Source of the DNA: Bacteroidia bacterium
GTDB taxonomy: Bacteria > Bacteroidota > Bacteroidia > UKL13-3
Direction of reading: 5' to 3'
Length of the DNA stretch: 64,000 nucleotides
Assembly (NCBI GenBank): GCA_025454975.1
Contig: JALONK010000009.1
Span: 1-64,000 of the forward strand
Shown: positions 1 to 7,464 of the stretch, piece after piece
Layout of the letters: every line of letters begins with the position of its first letter
How positions within the stretch are numbered: the stretch's first letter is position 1
The notes under the pieces: generated by a model
What the model was told of the DNA's origin: nothing
Database searches by the model: none
Seen by the model: only the letters and a program-made list of their open reading frames with translations
Translations under genes and position numbers: made by a program

Positions 1-2
1 GC

Positions 3-290
3 GGGTTTCAAATTATAAATCCCTATTATGATGACTTTCAGGCTCACTTAGATTTTATTGATGATATTATCATTGTTGTAGCCAACAATTCATCCAAAGG
101 AAGAGAAACAATAAAACTTTACAAGCTTTATCGCCCTGAATTAGCTGAGGATAGAGCTAGTGAATTACAGCTTAATCAACAAACAGTAAATCAACAATTA
201 ATGGCAAGGCTCACATCAACAACAATTGACCAAGCCACAATTGACCAAATAAATGCGGTAATCGCACAAATACCAACTTGGACATTATGA
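3..290 (+). CDS. C-terminal end of an unidentified protein, cut by the window start
   Basis: An open frame runs from the window edge to a TGA at 288-290 that overlaps the ATG of the next gene in an ATGA arrangement, so the two are probably translationally coupled. About 95 residues are visible. They are mixed alpha/beta at first (a run of Ile/Val around the middle) and then Gln/Asn/Thr-rich and probably helical. I do not recognise the family. Its place directly before a type I methylase gene suggests a role in, or cargo of, a restriction-modification locus, but the visible residues do not look like the conserved coiled coil that ends HsdS subunits. Confidence 0.6.
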   Translation, partial: GFQIINPYYDDFQAHLDFIDDIIIVVANNSSKGRETIKLYKLYRPELAEDRASELQLNQQTVNQQLMARLTSTTIDQATIDQINAVIAQIPTWTL

Positions 291-1774
291 GTAACAACAC
301 ATCTAGTATAGTAAGTAAAGTATGGAGTTTCTGTAATCCCCTGCGTGATGTAGGCGTGGGTTATGGAGATTATTTAGAGCAACTCACTTATTTGCTTTTC
401 TTAAAAATGGCTGATGAATACAGCAAGCCACCACATAATAGGAAACTGCCCATTCCAAAAGAATACAATTGGGAAAGTTTAACCAACAAAAAAGGAGCAG
501 AACTGGAATTGCACTATGCAACTTTACTTCGTGAATTAAGCACCGCTAAAGGAATCTTAGGTCAAATATTTACCAAGAGCCAAAACAAAATTCAAGACCC
601 TGCAATGCTTGCCAAAATCATTGATATGATTGATAGTGAGCAATGGTTGGTAATGGGTGCAGATGTGAAAGGGGATATTTACGAAAAACTCTTAGAGCAA
701 AATGCACAAGACGTAAAAAGCGGTGCGGGACAATATTTTACACCACGTCCATTGATTCGGGCAATGGTAGAATGTATTCAGCCACAGCCAATGAAAACCA
801 TTGCCGACCCAAGTTGTGGAACGGGTGGTTTCTTTTTAGCTGCTTACGATTACATAGTAGAGAATAACAAACTGGATAAGGAGCAAAACAAGTTTCTGAA
901 AATGCAAACCTTTTTCGGGAACGAAATTGTTGCTGGAACAAGACGTTTGGCTTTGATGAATTTGTTCTTACATAACATAGGTGACATTGAAAGCGATAAT
1001 TTCATTTCCCCTGCTGATGCTTTGATTGCTGCTTCTCCCACAACTTACGATTATGTTTTAGCCAACCCTCCATTCGGCAAAAAGAGCTCACAGACTTTTA
1101 CCAATGACGAAGGAGAACAAGAAAAAGACGACCTAACTTATAACCGTCAAGACTTTTGGGCGACTACAAGTAACAAACAATTGAACTTTGTGCAACACAT
1201 ACGTTCAATGCTTAAAACTACAGGACAAGCAGCCATTGTCTTACCTGACAATGTATTATTTGAAGGCGGTGCAGGTGAAACAGTTCGTAAAAAACTTTTA
1301 GAAACAACAGACCTGCATACAATTCTTCGTTTACCGACAGGAATTTTCTATGCACAAGGTGTAAAAGCAAATGTGCTTTTCTTCGACAATAAACCTGCAT
1401 CAAAACAACCTTGGACAAAAGATATTTGGATATACGATTTCAGAACCAACATTCATTTTACACTGAAAAAGAATCCGCTAAAACTTGAAGACCTAAGAGA
1501 CTTCATCAATTGCTACAATCCCGACAATAGACATAAACGAAAAGAAACCTATAACGCAGACACAAATCCTGAAGGACGTTGGCGAAAGTTCACTTACAAT
1601 GAAATCATCAACCGTGACAAGACATCACTTGATATCAACTGGATAAAAGATAAATCATTGGCAGACTTAGATAATCTGCCCGATCCTGATATCTTGGCAG
1701 CAGAAATCATTGAAAATTTGGCAGCCGGATTAGAAAGCTTTAAAACGATTGTAGCGGCCTTAAATAATAAATAA
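287..1774 (+). CDS. hsdM: Type I restriction-modification DNA methylase subunit (HsdM)
   Basis: N6-adenine DNA methyltransferase subunit of a type I restriction-modification complex; it transfers a methyl group from S-adenosylmethionine to adenine at sites chosen by an HsdS partner. The helical HsdM N-terminal domain fills about residues 8-130, followed by the N6-MTase fold. The SAM motif DPSCGTGGF lies at 174-182 and the catalytic motif NPPFG at 260-264. At 495 residues it is full length. I take the ATG at 287, which overlaps the upstream stop, over the in-frame TTG at 278. No hsdS or hsdR follows; the next 250 bases hold only a gene scrap. Partners, if any, must lie upstream of the window. 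Confidence 0.93.
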   Translation: MSNNTSSIVSKVWSFCNPLRDVGVGYGDYLEQLTYLLFLKMADEYSKPPHNRKLPIPKEYNWESLTNKKGAELELHYATLLRELSTAKGILGQIFTKSQNKIQDPAMLAKIIDMIDSEQWLVMGADVKGDIYEKLLEQNAQDVKSGAGQYFTPRPLIRAMVECIQPQPMKTIADPSCGTGGFFLAAYDYIVENNKLDKEQNKFLKMQTFFGNEIVAGTRRLALMNLFLHNIGDIESDNFISPADALIAASPTTYDYVLANPPFGKKSSQTFTNDEGEQEKDDLTYNRQDFWATTSNKQLNFVQHIRSMLKTTGQAAIVLPDNVLFEGGAGETVRKKLLETTDLHTILRLPTGIFYAQGVKANVLFFDNKPASKQPWTKDIWIYDFRTNIHFTLKKNPLKLEDLRDFINCYNPDNRHKRKETYNADTNPEGRWRKFTYNEIINRDKTSLDINWIKDKSLADLDNLPDPDILAAEIIENLAAGLESFKTIVAALNNK

Positions 1775-1827
1775 GCTTTTTTGAAATGAAAGACATTTTT
1801 CAATACAATTCAATTGAATCATCCGTT

Positions 1828-1850
1828 CACGCGGACGTGTCGTCCGTGTG
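1828..1850. repeat. 9-bp inverted repeat with 5-nt loop after hsdM
   Basis: Arms CACGCGGAC (1828-1836) and GTCCGTGTG (1842-1850) pair with a single G-T wobble around the loop GTGTC. It is much more GC-rich than the surrounding DNA. There is no T-run after it, so it is a poor intrinsic terminator. It lies inside a 25-codon open frame that begins at ATG 1786 and ends at TAG 1861-1863, just before the AraC remnant. It may be a recombination scar or cassette-end palindrome; that is inference. Confidence 0.55.
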
Positions 1851-1863
1851 TAGTTATGTTTAG

Positions 1864-1995
1864 TCACAAACTAATTATTTTGACCAGTCACATTTTATTA
1901 AAGAGATAAAAAAATATACCGGTGTAACCCCAACAGCATTAAAGAAAAACGAAAATGACCGATTTATACAATTAACAACCATCAAAGGACTTTAA
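1864..1995 (+). pseudogene. C-terminal remnant of an AraC-family transcriptional regulator
   Basis: The frame after TAG 1861-1863 encodes about 43 residues ending at TAA 1993-1995. They include YFDQSHFIKEIKKYTGVTP, which is the second recognition helix and closing signature of the AraC/XylS HTH domain. There is no start codon and no sensor domain or first HTH upstream; instead the frame runs into a short unrelated ORF containing a GC-rich hairpin. This is therefore a 3' fragment of a lost regulator. The VOC gene 31 bases downstream may once have been its neighbour or target. Confidence 0.82.
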
Positions 1996-2026
1996 TTTTG
2001 CAAGCTCACAACCTAAACAACATAAC

Positions 2027-2419
2027 ATGGTAAAGTTTGGATACACACTTTTATACGTATCAAATGTAACAAGGTCAATTGAGTTTTATGAACAAGCATT
2101 TGGCTTTGAGCGAAAATTTATAACACCTGAAAATGACTATGGCGAACTTTTATCCGGTGAAACAACAATTTCATTTGTTTCAAAAGAATTAGCAAATTCT
2201 AATCTAAAAAATGGCTTTATCGAAAGCTCTCCATCCGACAAGCCTTTTGGAATAGAGTTAGCGTTGGTTACCGACAATGTTCAAGCCATCGTTGATAAAG
2301 CAATAGCACTCGGCGGATTATTAACCGAACAACCAATCCAAAAGCCGTGGGGACAAACTGTAGCATACATAAGAGATATTGACGGATTTTTACTTGAAAT
2401 CTGTACACCAATAACGTAA
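2027..2419 (+). CDS. VOC superfamily (glyoxalase/bleomycin-resistance/dioxygenase fold) protein
   Basis: A 130-residue protein made of two beta-alpha-beta-beta-beta modules, as in small vicinal-oxygen-chelate proteins. The first opens with YTLLYVSNVTRSIEFYEQAFG, cut here to show the typical pattern of a beta strand, then a helix carrying the SxxFYxxxFGF signature (residues about 6-27). The second ends with DIDGFLLEICTP (about 116-128), where the Glu is the usual metal ligand of the family. Substrate cannot be told from sequence; such proteins include glyoxalases, antibiotic-binding proteins and dioxygenase-like enzymes. It stands alone in a decayed region, directly after an AraC-type remnant. 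Confidence 0.88.
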   Translation: MVKFGYTLLYVSNVTRSIEFYEQAFGFERKFITPENDYGELLSGETTISFVSKELANSNLKNGFIESSPSDKPFGIELALVTDNVQAIVDKAIALGGLLTEQPIQKPWGQTVAYIRDIDGFLLEICTPIT

Positions 2420-2756
2420 GAAACAAAGCACAATATCCACTATTAAGGATAAATTTTCTTACACTCCTTTAAAATTATAAACTCCTTATTTAGTGCATTT
2501 TATTTTTGTGTTTTCCAGTATTATTTCAAGTTCAAAGCTATTTTAAAACATATTATGAATACAATACCAACTATTCATGACTATACCATTAGTTAACATG
2601 TAATTTTAGGTCGAGTATTATACAATTACGACATTGCTACCGGTTCTACTTCAAAGGTTTTTATTTATCTTGGCGGCAGGTATTAATTATGCCCTAAGGC
2701 ACATTTATAGTTGCGTATAGGGTAAGTTTTTAGTTAAGTATAAAGAAACTTGGCAC
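2420..2756. other. 337-bp AT-rich intergenic region
   Basis: I see no gene, hairpin terminator or repeat that I can support. A stop-to-stop frame of 29 codons ending at TAA 2684-2686 looks protein-like in composition but is too short to interpret. The promoter of the broken Crp/Fnr gene should lie in the last 100 bases, but no good TAnnTTTG element is visible. Confidence 0.5.
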
Positions 2757-3341
2757 ATGATAGATAAACTTGTACAACACATACATACTAAAATCAATCA
2801 TCACTTAGATGAAAGTGAAATTAAGTTGCTATCTGAAGTTTTTACTTATAAAAAGCTGCGTAAACATCAATACTTAATTCAGTAAGGTGATATTTGTAAC
2901 ATGGGTGCTTTTGTATTAAAAGGAGCACTTAAGAAATATACAATTGATGATAACGGGAAAGAAAATATTTTAGAATTATACATTGAGAATTGGTGGGCCG
3001 GCGATAAAGAAAGTCTTTTACAAGGTACGCCAACCCCATATTATATTGATGCTTATGAAGACACGGAACTTCTGGTGATAACAAAAGATAACTTTATACA
3101 TAAACTTAGTAAACTTCCATTTATCAGCCAATTAAACAATGTGTTAACCGAACGACAATCTTTTCATTTAATGAAACGATTACACTCTTCACAAACCTTT
3201 ACTGCCGAACAAAAATTGGAACAGTTGCAGCATACTTACCCTGAGTTTTTTCAAAGGTTTCCGCAACATATCATCGCCTCTTATTTAGGTATGACAAAAG
3301 AAACACTTAGTCGCATCCGAAGTAATTCCTTAAAAAAATAA
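2757..3341 (+). pseudogene. Crp/Fnr-family transcriptional regulator interrupted by an in-frame TAA
   Basis: One reading frame from ATG 2757 to TAA 3339-3341 encodes a Crp/Fnr-type regulator of normal length for Bacteroidota (194 codon positions): an N-terminal helix, the cyclic-nucleotide-binding beta-roll (about 25-120) and a C-terminal winged HTH ending in GMTKETLSRIRSN. Codon 43 (2883-2885) is TAA between YLIQ and GDICN, where this family has an acidic residue (QxGD/QEGD), so one G-to-T change of GAA would explain it. The frame is otherwise intact on both sides. Translation from ATG 2901 would give a 146-residue protein lacking the first beta strands. Recent loss of function is the simplest reading; a sequencing error or recoding is possible. 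The following YceI gene may be its former target. Confidence 0.85.
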
Positions 3342-3458
3342 CTACTTATACAGGCCAAAATCGTTGATCTATATCAACGTTATTTTTTGCTTTACCTCAT
3401 CTGTTACAATCCCCTTCCTGCCTCATCTTTGTTGGGTTCAATTTAAAAAAATATTGTA

Positions 3459-3986
3459 ATGAAAAAATTAATTTATCCTTTGATGATTACCATATTTTTG
3501 GGTTCATCGGCATTTAAAGTAGTTCATAATGCAACACTTTGGAAAGTAAAAGAAGATGCGTATTCGGTAAAGTTTACCAGCAACAAATTTGATGGCACCT
3601 TTAGTGGGTTAAAAACTGAATTGCTTTTTGATGAAAATAACCTTGCTGCAAGCAAAATGATAGCCACCATTGATGCCAATACTATAAATACCGGTAATGG
3701 CATGCGAAATGGACATGCAAAGAAAGGGTTAGATACAAAAAATTTTACAACAGTTAAATTTGTATCCACCTCGATTGAAAAAGCCACAAATGGCTATGCA
3801 GTTATTGGCAATTTAACCATTAAAGATGTATCAAAACAAATAAAGATTCCATTCACCTTTACAAAAACACCTGATGGTGGAATATTTGCAGGGTCTTTCT
3901 CAGTTAAACCTGCCGAGTATAAAGTAAATAAAAGTGGTACGCCTGAACAATTGGATTTTCAACTTCAAGTGCCCGTAACGAAATGA
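3459..3986 (+). CDS. YceI family periplasmic lipid-binding protein
   Basis: A 175-residue exported protein of the YceI family, a lipocalin-like barrel that binds isoprenoid or other long-chain lipids in its core. It starts with a signal peptide (residues 1-24, KK then a hydrophobic core). The body shows the family layout: WKVKEDAYSVKFTSNKFDGTFSG near the start is the first strands and the turn, the middle carries NTGNGMRNGHAKKGLD, and the end is FQLQVPV. Its stop overlaps the start of the next gene (ATGA, 3983-3986), so the two form an operon. The nearest upstream gene is the interrupted Crp/Fnr regulator. Confidence 0.92.
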   Translation: MKKLIYPLMITIFLGSSAFKVVHNATLWKVKEDAYSVKFTSNKFDGTFSGLKTELLFDENNLAASKMIATIDANTINTGNGMRNGHAKKGLDTKNFTTVKFVSTSIEKATNGYAVIGNLTIKDVSKQIKIPFTFTKTPDGGIFAGSFSVKPAEYKVNKSGTPEQLDFQLQVPVTK

Positions 3987-4399
3987 ACTGGAAACAAACT
4001 TTTTTAATTGGGATAGCAGGCAGCCTGCTATCCTCAATGGCAAGTGTAATTTATATGGCTATTTATAAACAAGCCTTACTTGCCGATTTTACTAAAATTG
4101 CCGGTGTGTCAAATATTATTTCAGCTTGCACCATTGGTTGTTTTCTTATGGCCATTGGTTATAAACTAGCTATTGTATGGAAGGGGTTAAAAACTATAGC
4201 TTGGTTAAATATAGTTTATGCATTATTTAGTTTTGCAAGTATTGTTGGTGTATTTGGGTTTAACTTACCCTTAGACACCGAATCGCCCGAGCTTTTTCCG
4301 GGGATGATTGTGCCGATGCATTTTTTTCCTGTTCTATCAGTAGTGGCTATCTTGCCATTTTTTATTTCTTTCGAATCAAATAAAATTGATCCATCATAA
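3983..4399 (+). CDS. Small integral membrane protein, function unknown
   Basis: A 138-residue protein with four hydrophobic segments at about residues 7-28, 42-64, 72-93 and 106-128, consistent with a four-helix inner-membrane protein. It has no signal for export and no recognisable catalytic motif. It is translationally coupled to the YceI gene through a 4-nt overlap, so the two products probably act together, for example in lipid or quinone handling at the envelope; that is inference from position only. A strong bidirectional terminator follows 60 bases downstream. Confidence 0.8.
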   Translation: MNWKQTFLIGIAGSLLSSMASVIYMAIYKQALLADFTKIAGVSNIISACTIGCFLMAIGYKLAIVWKGLKTIAWLNIVYALFSFASIVGVFGFNLPLDTESPELFPGMIVPMHFFPVLSVVAILPFFISFESNKIDPS

Positions 4400-4458
4400 T
4401 CAAATAGAGTAGGGAAGATGTAATTATTTTAAAAGTAATTACATAAGGATGATTAACA

Positions 4459-4487
4459 ATAAAGGTCGCTTTTGTAGCGACCTTTAT
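4459..4487. terminator. Bidirectional intrinsic terminator between YceI operon and ytxJ
   Basis: An 11-bp perfect stem (arms 4459-4469 and 4477-4487, core AAAGGTCGC / GCGACCTTT) closes a 7-nt loop and has T-rich flanks on both strands. It sits between convergent genes ending at 4399 (+) and 4491 (-). Confidence 0.85.
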
Positions 4488-4490
4488 CAT

Positions 4491-4817
4491 TTAGTGTGAG
4501 ATAATTTCTTCGTAAGCAATAGAAAGATGTGATTCGTGATATACACACTTCCCGTTTTTAATAACCAATGCTTGTGGCGATTGATGGGTAATGCCATAAT
4601 GATCGGCAATTGCATTTGAAATCATACGGTATGCCAACAAATCAACAAAATAAGCTTTCATTTGGTTATCGCTTGTCCATTGTTTTTCTAACCTGGATAA
4701 TCCCGTACTGCTAATGCTGCACCTGGTACTGTGTTTAAAAATAAGTATAGGTTCGGTATGCGATAACACATCAATATCGGTTAACTGATCTATATCTTGA
4801 AAAGGAATCCAGTTCAT
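4491..4817 (-). CDS. ytxJ: Monothiol bacilliredoxin-like protein YtxJ
   Basis: A 108-residue thioredoxin-fold protein of the YtxJ (DUF2847) family, thought to remove bacillithiol from protein thiols. The active-site region FKHSTRCSISS contains a single cysteine (C33) followed by SISS, so it is a monothiol CxxS-type site. The rest has the thioredoxin-like pattern, including a cis-Pro-like SPQALVIKNG strand near residues 80-89. It begins 2 bases after the trxB stop and is co-transcribed with it. The pair suggests that this organism makes bacillithiol; the biosynthetic genes are not in the window. Confidence 0.88.
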   Translation of the reverse strand: MNWIPFQDIDQLTDIDVLSHTEPILIFKHSTRCSISSTGLSRLEKQWTSDNQMKAYFVDLLAYRMISNAIADHYGITHQSPQALVIKNGKCVYHESHLSIAYEEIISH

Positions 4818-4819
4818 GT

Positions 4820-5785
4820 TTATGCAGTTAAAGTAGGGGCATGTTTTGCTGAAAGGTAACGTTCGGCATCAAGTGCAGCCATACATCCGCTACCCGCGGC
4901 AGTAACAGCTTGGCGGTAAATTTTATCCTGAGCATCACCACAGGCAAATACACCTTCAATATTTGTTTTGCTGCTTCCCGGTATGGTTTTGATATAGCCG
5001 GTTTCGTCCATGTCAATATATGGTTTAAACACTTCGGTGTTGGGTTGATGTCCGATAGCTACGAAAAATCCTTGAATAGGAAATTCAGTTTTTTCTCCGG
5101 TTTTATTGTTATGAATTCTAACACCTTCTACTTTAGTTTCTCCTAAAATTTCATCAGTTTCACTGTTAAATAAAATCTGAATATTAGGGGTGTTTTCAAC
5201 GCGATGTTGCATAGCTTTAGACGCTCTGAATTCATCACGGCGAACAATCATATAAACCTTATTACAAATTTTGGCTAAATAACTTGCTTCTTCGCAAGCC
5301 GTATCTCCGGCGCCAACTATAGCAACATCTTTACCTCGAAAGAAAAAACCATCACATACAGCACACGCAGAAACACCTTTACCATTTAGTTTATCTTCAC
5401 TGGGTATACCTAACCATTTTGCAGAGGCTCCTGTTGAAATAATTACCGTTTCTGCCAAAACTTCTTTTTTCTCGTCAACTATAATTTTGTATGGCGGTTT
5501 TCCTGAAAAGTCAACTTTGGTTACCATGCCATAGCGCACATCTGTACCTAAACGTTCAGCTTGCTTTCTGAAATTTTCCATCATTTCCGGTCCCATGATG
5601 CCATCAGGATAACCTGGATAATTTTCAACCTCGGTTGTGATGGTTAATTGTCCACCCGGCTGCATACCTGCATATACCACAGGTTTCATATCGGCTCTTG
5701 CAGCGTAAATTGCGGCGGTGTATCCGGCAGGACCACTTCCAATAATCAAACATTCAATGTGTTCTGTGTTGTTGTCTGTACTCAT
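4820..5785 (-). CDS. trxB: Thioredoxin-disulfide reductase (low-molecular-weight, NADPH)
   Basis: A 321-residue flavoprotein that passes electrons from NADPH through FAD and a redox disulfide to thioredoxin. The FAD loop GSGPAG is at 16-21, the redox pair CAVC at 141-144, the NADPH loop GAGDTA at 158-163, and the phosphate-binding VRRDEFR at 181-187 supports NADPH use. The second FAD motif, GVFACGDAQD, lies near the C terminus. Length is standard. It is the first gene of a two-gene unit with ytxJ, whose start is 2 bases downstream, so the reductase may serve a thioredoxin or the YtxJ/bacillithiol system. Confidence 0.97.
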   Translation of the reverse strand: MSTDNNTEHIECLIIGSGPAGYTAAIYAARADMKPVVYAGMQPGGQLTITTEVENYPGYPDGIMGPEMMENFRKQAERLGTDVRYGMVTKVDFSGKPPYKIIVDEKKEVLAETVIISTGASAKWLGIPSEDKLNGKGVSACAVCDGFFFRGKDVAIVGAGDTACEEASYLAKICNKVYMIVRRDEFRASKAMQHRVENTPNIQILFNSETDEILGETKVEGVRIHNNKTGEKTEFPIQGFFVAIGHQPNTEVFKPYIDMDETGYIKTIPGSSKTNIEGVFACGDAQDKIYRQAVTAAGSGCMAALDAERYLSAKHAPTLTA

Positions 5786-5840
5786 GTATATTACAATTTT
5801 TATCTTTTCTTCTGATAATTTTACTTGGGAAAATTACATA

Positions 5841-5872
5841 TAAATCTAACATGCTTTTCCCTAAGTTTCCAA
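5841..5872 (-). promoter_or_regulatory. Candidate promoter for trxB-ytxJ
   Basis: Read on the minus strand, a TTG (5870-5872) is followed after 21 bases by TAGATTTA (5841-5848), which matches the Bacteroidota -7 consensus TAnnTTTG at seven of eight positions. It would give a leader of roughly 50 nt before the trxB ATG at 5785. No experimental support; a weak call. Confidence 0.35.
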
Positions 5873-5951
5873 CAATAATGATACCCTCCTTAAAGTGATA
5901 ACTTCGAGTTATATTCTATTTAAGTTGATAATCAAAGAAAGTGTAACGCAT

Positions 5952-5978
5952 AAAAAAAGCTACCGATTGGTAGCTTTT
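5952..5978 (-). terminator. Intrinsic terminator of the tRNA-Arg gene
   Basis: On the minus strand directly after the tRNA CCA end, AAAAGCTACC (complement of 5969-5978) pairs with GGTAGCTTTT (complement of 5955-5964) around a 4-nt loop and is followed by a T-run. Confidence 0.85.
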
Positions 5979-6054
5979 GGTGGTCTCGACAGGATTCAAA
6001 CCTGTAACCTTCTGATCCGTAGTCAGATGCTCTATTCAGTTGAGCTACGAAACC
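5978..6054 (-). tRNA. tRNA-Arg (anticodon ACG)
   Basis: The minus strand folds into a complete cloverleaf. The acceptor stem is GGTTTCG with CGAGACC (one G-U pair), the D stem is GCTC/GAGC, the anticodon stem TCTGA/TCAGA holds the loop CTACGGA with anticodon ACG, and the T stem ACAGG/CCTGT encloses TTTGAAT. The discriminator is A and the 3' CCA is encoded (5978-5980). ACG is normally edited to ICG and reads CGU, CGC and CGA. The gene stands alone and is followed by its own terminator. Confidence 0.97.
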
Positions 6055-6118
6055 TTTTAATTGAGGGATGCAAAATTAACTTTTCCGATTGATTATGCAA
6101 GTCCTCAATTAAAAAAAA

Positions 6119-6592
6119 TTAATTTAATCCGGCTAATGTTTCGTCAATAGCTTTGAAATCAGGTAAATCACCGGGGCTTTCCAATACTTGTGCATATTGA
6201 ATAACACCATTTTTATCTACAACAAATGCAGCACGTTTAGCAACTCCTTGCATACCGAATGCAGGAAAAACCTCATGTAATGCGCCATAAGCTGTTGCGG
6301 CTTCGCGATTAAAATCACTTAACAAATCAAAAGGTAAGTGTTGTTCTTCTTTAAATTTTCCTAAGGTAAATAAACTATCAACAGAAATAGCCACAACATC
6401 AGCTTTGTCGTTTTTATACATGGTGATAGCATCTCTAACTGTGCATAATTGGATGGTACAAACTCCTGTAAATGCCAACGGGAAAAAGTGTACTACCAGG
6501 TTTTTACCTTGGAAGTCGGCTAAGGATACTTGTTTTTTTTCGGTGTTAAATAAATTGAATGATGGTGCTTTGTCACCTTTTTGAATTGTCAT
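6119..6592 (-). CDS. Peroxiredoxin (AhpC/TSA, BCP/AhpE-like)
   Basis: A 157-residue thiol peroxidase that reduces hydrogen peroxide or organic peroxides. The peroxidatic site is FPLAFTGVCT with C45; a second cysteine, C50, lies five residues on, the spacing of resolving cysteines in the BCP (PrxQ) group. A conserved Arg follows (R54). The fold closes with AAFVVDKNGVIQYAQVL near 122-138. There is no signal peptide, so it acts in the cytoplasm. It is 47 bases downstream of the NlpC/P60 gene and may be co-transcribed, although the functions do not match. The trxB-ytxJ unit 300 bases away could supply reducing power. Confidence 0.93.
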   Translation of the reverse strand: MTIQKGDKAPSFNLFNTEKKQVSLADFQGKNLVVHFFPLAFTGVCTIQLCTVRDAITMYKNDKADVVAISVDSLFTLGKFKEEQHLPFDLLSDFNREAATAYGALHEVFPAFGMQGVAKRAAFVVDKNGVIQYAQVLESPGDLPDFKAIDETLAGLN

Positions 6593-6639
6593 AATGTTAA
6601 ATTTTATAAATAACAGTTAAATTATAGTTGTTGTTTTTT

Positions 6640-7374
6640 CTAGCTGCGAATTCGTTTAATTATTCTGAGTTTATGGGTATAGTCGCCTTTTTCTTGATTC
6701 TTTATGCCGTAGTGATCGAGTTTATCAATCCTAACTTTACCTGATGCATGGATAATATCTTCTTTATTTAACATAAGTCCGACATGGGTAATTTTACCTT
6801 CCTGGTTATCAAAGAAGGCCAAGTCGCCACATTCAATTTGCTCATTAAATGAAATGGTTTCTCCATATTCGGCTTGTTGATAGGCATCACGTGGCAGATT
6901 AATTCCGCACCTGCGATAAAGGATTTGAGTAAATCCACTGCAATCAATACCTGCCGGTGTTCTACCACCCCACAAATATGGTGTATTAAGAAACTGTTTA
7001 GCCAATTCATCTATGGCATTGATGGTTTCTACTTGTGTTGGAATTAATATGCCTAATGCTTCTTGGAAGTTTTTTTCTACCGGTAAATAACACCCAAAAG
7101 GTAAATATATAGGATTTGAATTCAGTTGAGCAACCAAATAGGGGAAGTTTGACTGAACAGTTTTTATGAAATCACTGCTTTGCACCAGTGTATGTTGATT
7201 GCTGCTGATGTATCCTTCGTAGTCGGGATTTAAACAATGCACCTTGTACCAATCGTTTTCTGCTTCAAGCACCTCGTATGTTTCCCCAAATAAAAGTTGA
7301 GTAACCATTTCGGAAGTGGATGTTGCCTGTTTTCTAACGGCAATAGCAGGATGTAAACAGATGCCGTATTTCAT
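6640..7374 (-). CDS. C40 family (NlpC/P60) cell-wall peptidase with N-terminal SH3-like domain
   Basis: A 244-residue gamma-D-glutamyl-diamino-acid endopeptidase that cuts peptidoglycan stem peptides. Residues 1-65 form a bacterial SH3-like domain (GETYEVLEAENDWYKV, GYISS), and 125-244 the NlpC/P60 domain. Catalytic residues are visible as C145 in GIDCSGFTQ, H197 in ITHVGLM and H209 in IIHASG. There is no evident signal peptide, which resembles cytoplasmic peptide-recycling enzymes of the YkfC type rather than secreted hydrolases. It is divergent from the Hpt gene, with 90 bases between the starts. Confidence 0.92.
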   Translation of the reverse strand: MKYGICLHPAIAVRKQATSTSEMVTQLLFGETYEVLEAENDWYKVHCLNPDYEGYISSNQHTLVQSSDFIKTVQSNFPYLVAQLNSNPIYLPFGCYLPVEKNFQEALGILIPTQVETINAIDELAKQFLNTPYLWGGRTPAGIDCSGFTQILYRRCGINLPRDAYQQAEYGETISFNEQIECGDLAFFDNQEGKITHVGLMLNKEDIIHASGKVRIDKLDHYGIKNQEKGDYTHKLRIIKRIRS

Positions 7375-7464
7375 TTGGTTAAATGCGTATTAAAAAAGTT
7401 TAAAACAAATGGCATATTTCGACACAATTATAGTTATTATTGAAACAAATATTGCATCCTATAC

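Noticed and set aside
1828-1860. Hairpin after hsdM as an integron attC site
   Set aside because: The bases after the hairpin (GTTATGT) only partly match the attC core GTTRRRY, and no matching RYYYAAC core is found on the other side; no integrase is in the window.
2600-2686. Protein-like 28-codon stretch before the Crp/Fnr gene
   Set aside because: It has no start codon and no recognisable motif; chance open frames of this size are common.
5978-6054. tRNA-Arg as an attachment site for the accessory region at 1-3,341
   Set aside because: No second copy of the tRNA 3' end is visible, no integrase is nearby, and housekeeping-type genes lie between.
5895-6092. 65-codon open frame over the tRNA on the opposite strand
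   Set aside because: It runs through the tRNA and its terminator and has no family resemblance.
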